Shown one piece after another: positions 16,855-23,183 of a stretch of DNA of 30,446 nt. The notes beneath the pieces were generated by a model. It made no database searches, was not told where the DNA came from, and saw only the letters and a list, made by a program, of their open reading frames with translations. How positions within the stretch are numbered: the first letter of the stretch is position 1; each line of letters starts with the position of its first letter. The stretch is from positions 1-30,446 of the forward strand of contig SXOY01000020.1 of NCBI GenBank assembly GCA_005776545.1. The letters run 5' to 3'. Source of the DNA: Planctomycetia bacterium. Its GTDB lineage: Bacteria; Planctomycetota; Phycisphaerae; Phycisphaerales; UBA1924. The position numbers were made by a program, and so were the translations under genes.

Positions 16855-17424
16855 GTGTCCTCACCCGAATCAAAGCCAGAAGTGTTCCAACGACTCGACA
16901 CAGTTGCCGGGTTTCCCTACAGCTTGAAAGAGTATGCGGTTCGGGCATTATGGGAAATTGCGCAGGCCACAGTGATTCGTTTCAGCCCGCGGCGGGCCCA
17001 TGGTTGGAGACGGTTCTGGTTGCGGGTATTTGGCGCAAAAATGGCAGATACTTCGTGCACAAAGGCCTCATCGATCGTGAAGCACCCGTGGCTGTTTTCG
17101 ATGGGAGAGCATTCGTGGCTTTCTGAGCGCGTAGAGATTTACAACCTTGGGCCAGTGGATATTGGATGCCACACGGTTTTGTCACAAGATGTGTATGTAT
17201 GTGCGGGGACGCATGATTACACGAAAGCGGATTTACCCTTGATCAGGCCGCCGATTTCGATTGGTAGCGGGGTGTGGGTGTGCGCTGGAGCGTTCATCGG
17301 ACCTGGCGTGAAGGTGGGTGATAACTGTGTTATTGGGGCACGGGCGGTTGTTACGAGAGACATTCCGGCCGGAATGATCGCCGGCGGAAATCCAGCCAAA
17401 GTAATTCGGCCGCGGTTGAAGTAA
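16855..17424 (+). CDS. WcaF-like left-handed beta-helix acetyltransferase
   Basis: The product has 189 residues and a GTG start. The second half is a hexapeptide-repeat left-handed beta-helix: VDIGCHTVLSQDVYV, then PISIGSGVWVCAGAFIGPG, then VKVGDNCVIGARAVV, ending NPAKVIRP, the usual close of this family. His 120 in AGTHDY matches the catalytic His of the WcaF/NodL/CAT group, which transfers acetyl from acetyl-CoA to a sugar hydroxyl. The N-terminal helical part (LKEYAVRALWEIAQAT) is typical of the WcaF subgroup from colanic-acid-type clusters. It is the first gene of the plus-strand operon and probably acetylates the repeat unit made by its neighbours. WcaF is the family likeness, not a proven orthologue. 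Confidence 0.85.
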   Translation: MSSPESKPEVFQRLDTVAGFPYSLKEYAVRALWEIAQATVIRFSPRRAHGWRRFWLRVFGAKMADTSCTKASSIVKHPWLFSMGEHSWLSERVEIYNLGPVDIGCHTVLSQDVYVCAGTHDYTKADLPLIRPPISIGSGVWVCAGAFIGPGVKVGDNCVIGARAVVTRDIPAGMIAGGNPAKVIRPRLK

Positions 17425-17577
17425 TGAGGGGGCTAATTAGAAGTGTTCGAGGAACTCGGCAAGTGGGAAGGAGTAAACTCGTTGATTTTGGAGCCAATTC
17501 CGCGTTTTAGTGGATTTTTTGCCATTGGAACGCATCCTTGTAGGTGGGGCTAAGCAAGAAGAGGAATACGGATTCAC

Positions 17578-18810
17578 GTGTTGGATACCGGAGGTACAGA
17601 AACAAGTGAGCACGCTGCTGTTCCAGAAATGGAGCAAGCGATTTCGCGCGTTGAGAACGGCCCCATTCGGGTCACGATTTGTCAGCCCGGACTTCCCAAA
17701 TATCGAATACCTATTTTTGCCGAGCTTGCTTCTCGGCCAGGGATTGATCTGAGGGTCTTATACGCGTCCGTCAAGAACCTGAAGAATGCCGCACCGCGAT
17801 CTTTCAAGGCTGAGTTGTTTGAACATCGCACACGAGTTGTCGCAGGGAAAGACATCGTTTGGTTTTCAGAGCACCTTGCGGCAGCACATTTGTCGCAGTC
17901 TGATGTCGTGGTTCTTCCCTGGAATATCGGGCACCTTTCGCTTTTGCCTACCTTAGTTCGTGCACGATGGAACGGTGTTGGAACAGTTCTGTGGGGACAT
18001 GGTGTTTCTAAGTCCGACACTCTGATTCGAAGGACGATGCGGTGGCGGGTGGGTCGGATGGCGGACGCGGTTATGTTCTATAACAACTGGGGCGCGGGAA
18101 AGTACCTGGAATTTGAGAAAAAACGCGAGTGTGTGTTTGTAGCTCAGAATGCCCTGGATCAAACCGCGATTCAAACAGAACGCAAAGAGATTCTCAAGAA
18201 TCCAGCGCGGCTGGCGGCGTTCACCCGCGACAAGGGAATAGGTGACCCCAATCTAATTTTCGTTTCGCGGTTGTTTGACGATAACAGAGTTGATCTTTTG
18301 CTTAAAGCGGTAAAGCGGATCTCCGAGCATTTCCCCGGAATAACTGCGGTGATTATTGGTGAAGGGCCAGCCGAAGCATCATTGCGGGAATTAGCTTCGC
18401 AACTCGGTATTGCTGACAAAATTCTGTTTGTGGGTTCGGTGTACGAAGAGCGGGACCTCGCACCCTATTTCCTTTCGGCAGACTTGTTTGTGTATCCAAC
18501 GAATCTCGGTCTTTCGATCCTGCATGCATTTGGCTATGGAGTGCCGGTGGTGGCGGGGGATCTTTTACATGCACACAATCCCGAAGTGGAGGCGCTTGAA
18601 AACGGGCACAATGGACTGCTTTTTCGGCATCTTGATGATGCGGATATGGCAGACAAGATCATTGCACTTCTTAAAAACCCGGCGCAAATTGTCTCGATGA
18701 GTTTGTTTGCACACGAGACAGCGATGAAGCGGTTCACCGTGAAGCGAATGGTGGATGGCATGGAAGCGGCGATTCGATATGCCAATAGGTTCGCGAAACC
18801 GCGGCGGTAA
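17578..18810 (+). CDS. Glycosyltransferase family 4
   Basis: GT-B fold protein of 410 residues from GTG 17578; ATG 17629 is an alternative that begins shortly before the first strand (RVTICQPGLPKYRIPIF). Neither start has a well-placed ribosome site, and a weak AGAGGA lies 13 bases before the GTG. The nucleotide-sugar binding half shows NLIFVSRLFDDNRVDLLL (225-242) and IIGEGPAEASL (259-269). The usual EX7E motif is not present: the matching stretch is TNLGLSILHAFGYG (308-321), with Asn and His in place of the two Glu. I have seen a similar LGLSxxHAxxYG variant in other GT4-like proteins, so it is probably a subfamily feature, not damage. The sugar added is unknown. Confidence 0.85.
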   Translation: MLDTGGTETSEHAAVPEMEQAISRVENGPIRVTICQPGLPKYRIPIFAELASRPGIDLRVLYASVKNLKNAAPRSFKAELFEHRTRVVAGKDIVWFSEHLAAAHLSQSDVVVLPWNIGHLSLLPTLVRARWNGVGTVLWGHGVSKSDTLIRRTMRWRVGRMADAVMFYNNWGAGKYLEFEKKRECVFVAQNALDQTAIQTERKEILKNPARLAAFTRDKGIGDPNLIFVSRLFDDNRVDLLLKAVKRISEHFPGITAVIIGEGPAEASLRELASQLGIADKILFVGSVYEERDLAPYFLSADLFVYPTNLGLSILHAFGYGVPVVAGDLLHAHNPEVEALENGHNGLLFRHLDDADMADKIIALLKNPAQIVSMSLFAHETAMKRFTVKRMVDGMEAAIRYANRFAKPRR

Positions 18811-18853
18811 TTGCTTCCGCCGGCACGTATCGATTGGACCACGCACGGTTTTG

Positions 18854-18867
18854 CCCCGATAATGGGG
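18854..18867 (+). promoter_or_regulatory. Small hairpin abutting the epimerase start
   Basis: CCCC-GATAAT-GGGG ends one base before ATG 18869. The GGGG arm is the only purine-rich stretch near the start, so folding could hide the ribosome site. The stem is only 4 pairs long. Confidence 0.25.
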
Positions 18868-18868
18868 T

Positions 18869-19834
18869 ATGGCAATTTCAGGCACCTATAGCGGAGCGTT
18901 TACATCGCAGCGAGCACTTATTACTGGCGGGGCCGGTTTCATCGGGTCGCACCTTGCACATGCGCTGATGGGGCTGGGGTGTGAAGTTGCAGTGCTTGAC
19001 ACCCTCAAGGGCGGACATTTGAGCAACTTGCCGCCGGGAGTGGATTTTCGCAAAGCGTCGGTGCTCGATGATGCGGAACTTCGTTCTGCCATGAAGGGAT
19101 GTCGCTATGTGTTTCATCAGGCGGCAATCGTCAGTGTGCCTGAGTCGGTTGAAAATCCAGATGAGTGTCTGCACGTAAATGTGGAAGGGACACAGCGGGT
19201 GTTGATTGCTGCGAAAGAGCTGGGAGTGCATCGGGTGAACTTTGCAGCGAGTGCGGCGGCGTATGGGAATAACCCCAATTTACCGAGTAAAGAGACCGAT
19301 GCGCCGGATTCGTGGTCGCCCTATGCGGCGAGCAAAGTAGCGGGAGAGTTGCTGCTTCAGACCTGGGCGAGGTGTTTCAATCTCTCGACTGTGAGCCTGC
19401 GATATTTTAATGTGTTTGGACCGCGACAAGATCCCAAAAGCCCGTATGCGGCGGTGATCAGTGCGTTTGTGAATGCGCTGGCGGAAAAACGGCAGCCGCG
19501 TGTTCTGGGAGATGGACTACAGACGCGAGATTTTGTATATATAGATAACATAGTTCATGCGAATCTTCTCGCGGCGAGCTGCGGGAAGGACCTCAGGGGC
19601 GAAGTGATCAACGTTGGCTGTGGCGGCCGTGTGACACTCCTTGATGTGCTCAGGCATATGGGTGAGGTGCTCAAGGTTGATGGAACTCCCACGCATGGAG
19701 AGCCGCGGGCAGGGGATGTGCGGCATTCGAGCGCGGATATCAGCAAGGCACGCGAGATTCTGGGATATGCGCCAATTGTAGATTTTGGTGAGGGAATTCG
19801 ACGCACACTGGAATGGGCAATTCCCGTACGCTGA
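18869..19834 (+). CDS. NAD-dependent nucleotide-sugar epimerase/dehydratase (extended SDR)
   Basis: 321-residue extended short-chain dehydrogenase/reductase. The NAD-binding motif is TGGAGFIGSH (19-28). The active-site strand is NFAASAAAYG, and the catalytic pair is in YAASK (Tyr 152, Lys 156). LRYFNVFGPRQDP and GDGLQTRDFVYIDN further on are hallmarks of the UDP-glucose/UDP-GlcNAc 4-epimerase group. It probably turns a UDP-hexose or UDP-HexNAc into its C4 epimer to supply the nearby glycosyltransferases. The exact substrate cannot be read from the sequence. The start at ATG 18869 is 58 bases after the GT4 stop. Confidence 0.88.
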   Translation: MAISGTYSGAFTSQRALITGGAGFIGSHLAHALMGLGCEVAVLDTLKGGHLSNLPPGVDFRKASVLDDAELRSAMKGCRYVFHQAAIVSVPESVENPDECLHVNVEGTQRVLIAAKELGVHRVNFAASAAAYGNNPNLPSKETDAPDSWSPYAASKVAGELLLQTWARCFNLSTVSLRYFNVFGPRQDPKSPYAAVISAFVNALAEKRQPRVLGDGLQTRDFVYIDNIVHANLLAASCGKDLRGEVINVGCGGRVTLLDVLRHMGEVLKVDGTPTHGEPRAGDVRHSSADISKAREILGYAPIVDFGEGIRRTLEWAIPVR

Positions 19835-19871
19835 GTTATAGGACCAAACAAATAGCAGCGTCGAGAGAATT

Positions 19872-19957
19872 GCAGAATTTCTGCGTTGTGAAGGCGTGCA
19901 TTATTGGCAATAACTGAATGGTGGTGCACCTTTGTATGTGGCCGTTGTGGTAACGGC
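19872..19957 (+). promoter_or_regulatory. Gap with two 13-base palindromes and a hairpin before the first GT2 gene
   Basis: GCAGAATTTCTGC (19872-19884) and TTATTGGCAATAA (19901-19913) are both odd-length palindromes with a single central base, 29 bases apart. They are followed by the hairpin GCCGTT-GTGGT-AACGGC (19941-19957). The gap is 152 bases long in an otherwise compact operon, so it may hold a second promoter or operator. No clear -35/-10 pair was found. Confidence 0.3.
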
Positions 19958-19986
19958 TTGCGTGGCACTGTGCGGTCATTCCGGCA

Positions 19987-21006
19987 GTGGTGGGGGTGTG
20001 CGTGGGAACAGGAACTGAAGAGCGACGCTCTCATTTTGAGCGTTTGATGACAGCAGAAGTGCGACCGGAATTCACCAAGGCGGTGGGCTGCGGCGTGAGT
20101 GTTCTGATCCTCACAAAAAACGAAGAATCAAATATTCAGGCATGTCTGGATTCGCTTGGGTTTTCCGATGACATCGTCGTCTTGGATTCGCACTCAAGCG
20201 ATCGAACAATCGCAGTTGCCGAAGCGAACCGGAATGTCCGGGTGGTGCAACGCGAGTTTGATACTGAATACAAGCAGCGCAATCACGGGCTGCATGCGGT
20301 TCAATGGAAAAACCGCTGGGTATACGTCTGTGATGCGGATGAACGAGTTCCCTCTGAGTTGGCGGCGGAGTTGCTGGAGATCGCCGGTCGTGAACACGCA
20401 GATGCGGCACCGGTCGCCTATCGCGTTCGCTATCGAAACATCTTCAGAGGCGAGTGGATTCAGCACTGCGCGAGCGGTGATGTGTGGCTTGTGCGCATGA
20501 TGCAACCCGGCCGGGTTTGCTATGAAAAGCGTCAGACCAATGTCCACCCAATTGTTGATGGCGATATGGGAGAACTGCGAGAGAGATTTACGCACTACTC
20601 TTTCAATAGTGGTCTCAAGCGATGGTTCACGAAACACAACTATTACAGCGATCGCGAATCGATGGAAGCGGTGGCAGTTGTAGAACAGGGCCGGCCGACA
20701 TTGAAGCAACTGCGTGATCCTGATCCGATTACGCGGCGGCGGGCACTCAAGAATTTCAGTTTCTTTCTGCCGATTCGCTGGGCCTGGCGTTTTGGCTTTG
20801 ACTTCTTCGCCAAAATGGGGCTTCGTGACGGGCGTGCTGGCGCACACTATTGTCTGCTTGTAAGCATGTATGAGTATTGGATTGAACTCAAGATGACCGA
20901 GCGGCAAACAGCTTGGCAGGATCGCAATGAGGCGAAGGTCGCCAGGTTGCTTGACGGGGATTATCAGCGGGTTCCTGCGTGCGCTCCGGTTGGCACCTCC
21001 TCTTAA
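19987..21006 (+). CDS. Glycosyltransferase family 2 (WaaE-like), paralogue 1
   Basis: GT-A fold enzyme of 339 residues from GTG 19987; ATG 20047 is an equally possible start that trims a 20-residue non-conserved lead. It has VSVLILTKNEESNI (37-50), DDIVVLDSHSSD (61-72) and the metal-binding CDADER (115-120). The C-terminal part (FGFDFFAKMGLRDGRAGAH and SMYEYWIELK) is shared with the two next genes and is typical of the WaaE/KdtX-like branch, which adds a sugar to a lipid-linked core. It differs from its neighbours in carrying SGDVWLVRM where they have GG(I/L)YPxWxxR. It is the first of three tandem paralogues. Confidence 0.88.
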   Translation: MVGVCVGTGTEERRSHFERLMTAEVRPEFTKAVGCGVSVLILTKNEESNIQACLDSLGFSDDIVVLDSHSSDRTIAVAEANRNVRVVQREFDTEYKQRNHGLHAVQWKNRWVYVCDADERVPSELAAELLEIAGREHADAAPVAYRVRYRNIFRGEWIQHCASGDVWLVRMMQPGRVCYEKRQTNVHPIVDGDMGELRERFTHYSFNSGLKRWFTKHNYYSDRESMEAVAVVEQGRPTLKQLRDPDPITRRRALKNFSFFLPIRWAWRFGFDFFAKMGLRDGRAGAHYCLLVSMYEYWIELKMTERQTAWQDRNEAKVARLLDGDYQRVPACAPVGTSS

Positions 21007-21037
21007 GCGAAGTTGGGGGGAAATGGACAAACTTTTG

Positions 21038-21065
21038 ACCGCCGCTGCAGGGGTGCCGCGGCGGT
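21038..21065 (+). terminator. GC-rich hairpin after GT2 paralogue 1
   Basis: ACCGCCGC pairs perfectly with GCGGCGGT around a 12-base loop, followed by GTTCGTTTT. It starts 32 bases after the stop at 21006. The weak T-tract makes it a leaky terminator or attenuator at best. Confidence 0.35.
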
Positions 21066-21162
21066 GTTCGTTTTGGGGGGAGAATGACGCAGGCAGGGGC
21101 GCAAAAGCCGGACTTGTGCCGCAAGTTTCAGGGTTTTTGAGACGATCCAAACGGGGTGTGTA

Positions 21163-21191
21163 TGCGTACGCAAGGCGTACCATCGCGTACC
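21163..21191 (+). promoter_or_regulatory. Three phased GCGTAC motifs upstream of GT2 paralogue 2
   Basis: GCGTAC occurs at 21164, 21175 and 21185, one helical turn apart. The first copy sits in the perfect 10-base palindrome TGCGTACGCA; the other two are GCGTACC. They lie 46-73 bases before ATG 21237, where a regulator site would be expected. Confidence 0.35.
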
Positions 21192-21236
21192 GCTTGAGAG
21201 GTTATCTGCCAGGGATCGGATTGAGGTTTTTGCACC

Positions 21237-22283
21237 ATGTCGGACACGCAGGGAAACTACACACTTGATGCAACCGCAACACCGGATGATGTGTCGCGGC
21301 GTGTATTTTCGCCCGTACACGGGGAATTGCCCAGTATTCTCATCCTGACAAAAGATGAGGAAGTGAATCTGGGGCCATGTCTGGATTCCCTGACGTTCAG
21401 CGACGACATTGTTGTGCTCGACAGTTTTTCGTCGGACAAAACGCTTGAGATAGCGGCGAAGTATCCAAATGTGCGGATCATTCAACGCAAGTTCGATAAT
21501 TGGAGTAAGCACTCAAACTGGGCGCTAGAGAACATCAAGTTCAAGCACCCCTGGGTGTATTACTCCGATGCCGACGAACGAGTGACGCCCGAGTTGAGAG
21601 ATGAATTGGTGCGGACCGTAAACAGCTCGCAGCACTCGCATGTTGCATTTCGGTTGCGGTACAAGAACATGTTCATGGGTCGCTGGCTGCGGCACGGCGG
21701 GATATACCCGGTGTGGATTATTCGATTGTTCAAACCGGAGATGATCCGCTATGAGGAGCGCGAGGTCAATGCGCATCCGGTGATGAAGGGGACGCTTGGC
21801 GATCTGCAGGAACACTTCATTCACTTCAGTTTCAACAAGGGACTGATGCCATGGTTCAAGAAGCACAACTCGTATTCGACCATGGAGGCGAATGAGGCCG
21901 TGCGGATTGTGAAGGGTTCGGCGTGGAGTAAGGTGCAGCAGGTGTTTGACAAGAACCCGGGTGTGAAGCGCCGGGCCGTGAAGGATCTGTCATTTTTCCT
22001 GCCGCTGCGAGGATTTGTGCGGTTTCTCTACATGTACTTTGTGCGGCTGGCAATTCTCGACGGTCGAGCTGGCTTTCATTACGCGGCGATGATTTCGATG
22101 TATGAATATTGGATCGAGATCAAGATCAGAGAGCAACAGAAGACGTGGAACTCGGCGACAACTCAGCATGTAGAACGGATGCTTGAAAAAGATCCACCTT
22201 CAATGGCGATGGATCTTCGGGGGGATGTTGGGCAGGCAGGGGAACAGCGAGTGTCCCAAAAAGCTGAAGGAGACGCTGCGTGA
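21237..22283 (+). CDS. Glycosyltransferase family 2 (WaaE-like), paralogue 2
   Basis: 348 residues from ATG 21237, with GAGG 10 bases upstream. It has the same architecture as its neighbours: SILILTKDEEVNL (33-45), DDIVVLDSFSSD (56-67), SDADER (110-115), then RHGGIYPVWIIRLF and the C-terminal FVRLAILDGRAGFHYA / SMYEYWIEIK block. It probably transfers one sugar to a lipid-linked intermediate at the cytoplasmic face. Its C-terminal tail overlaps the start of paralogue 3 by 4 bases. A 230-base gap with a hairpin and GCGTAC motifs separates it from paralogue 1, so it may have its own promoter. Confidence 0.9.
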   Translation: MSDTQGNYTLDATATPDDVSRRVFSPVHGELPSILILTKDEEVNLGPCLDSLTFSDDIVVLDSFSSDKTLEIAAKYPNVRIIQRKFDNWSKHSNWALENIKFKHPWVYYSDADERVTPELRDELVRTVNSSQHSHVAFRLRYKNMFMGRWLRHGGIYPVWIIRLFKPEMIRYEEREVNAHPVMKGTLGDLQEHFIHFSFNKGLMPWFKKHNSYSTMEANEAVRIVKGSAWSKVQQVFDKNPGVKRRAVKDLSFFLPLRGFVRFLYMYFVRLAILDGRAGFHYAAMISMYEYWIEIKIREQQKTWNSATTQHVERMLEKDPPSMAMDLRGDVGQAGEQRVSQKAEGDAA

Positions 22284-23176
22284 GCTACCCCCTGATTGAT
22301 GTCATGATCCCGACGTTCAACGAGGCGGCGCACATCCGCGAAACGGTGGAGAATGCGCTCAAGATCGGCCGCGTCTTTGTGCTCGACAGTTTGTCCACAG
22401 ATGGAACGCAGGAGATTGCTCGCAAGGCCGGCGCGATTGTGGTTGAGCACAAGTTTGAGAATTACTCGCGTCAAAAGAACTGGGGCCTCGACAATCTGCA
22501 GTTTACGGGGAAATGGATTTTTATTCTCGATGCCGATGAACGGATCACGCCTGAATTGTCGCGCGAAATCAAGAAGATCGCGACCAGCGACGCTACCGAA
22601 GTTGGATATTTCGTGAACCGCGTGGTGATCATGATGGGTCGAGAGATTCGCCACGGCGGGTTGTATCCAAGCTGGAATCTGCGGTTTTTCCGGCGAGGAC
22701 TGTGTCGCTACGAAGATCGCGCAGTACACGAACATATGGTCGCTGATGGCAAGACCGGCTATTGCAAGCACTTGATGCTGCATATTCGACGCGAATCAAT
22801 CAGTGAATATCTCACGAAGCACATTCGTTACGCGGATCTTGAGAGCGATGAGTGGGTGAAGATGCACATGGGTGAGGGCAAGGAAGCGCGAGCGGGAAGA
22901 CTCTTCCGCGACATTCTCAAATATCGGCTATGGCTGAGAAGAGATATCTGGCCACGGACTCCGATGCGCCCGTTGATTCGGTTCTTGTATATGTACGTCT
23001 GGAAACTTGGTTTCCTGGATGGCAAGCCGGGCTGGCATCTGGCCATGTTGATGGCGAGCTATGAGTACATGATTGGACTTCTCTATGACGAGAAGTTGGT
23101 GCAGCTCAAAGAAGGGACGTTGAAGATTGCGGGGAAGGCCGTTGGTGGAAACTCGGCGAAGCAGTCCGTTGCGTGA
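22280..23176 (+). CDS. Glycosyltransferase family 2 (WaaE-like), paralogue 3
   Basis: 298 residues from GTG 22280, a start well supported by AAGGAG (22267-22272) 7 bases upstream; GTGA overlaps the stop of paralogue 2. It has DVMIPTFNEAAHI (7-19), VFVLDSLSTDGT (32-43) and LDADERITPEL (83-93). RHGGLYPSWNLRFFRRG and LGFLDGKPGWHLAMLMASYEY follow. It lacks the 30-residue lead of the other two and reads IPTFNE where they have ILTKxE, so it is the most diverged of the three. It ends 7 bases before the convergent rlmKL gene. Confidence 0.9.
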   Translation: MSYPLIDVMIPTFNEAAHIRETVENALKIGRVFVLDSLSTDGTQEIARKAGAIVVEHKFENYSRQKNWGLDNLQFTGKWIFILDADERITPELSREIKKIATSDATEVGYFVNRVVIMMGREIRHGGLYPSWNLRFFRRGLCRYEDRAVHEHMVADGKTGYCKHLMLHIRRESISEYLTKHIRYADLESDEWVKMHMGEGKEARAGRLFRDILKYRLWLRRDIWPRTPMRPLIRFLYMYVWKLGFLDGKPGWHLAMLMASYEYMIGLLYDEKLVQLKEGTLKIAGKAVGGNSAKQSVA

Positions 23177-23183
23177 TGATTAG

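Noticed and set aside
20194..21183. 329-residue minus-strand frame
   Set aside because: Antisense shadow of GT2 paralogue 1, with no recognisable domain; the plus-strand gene has clear GT2 motifs.
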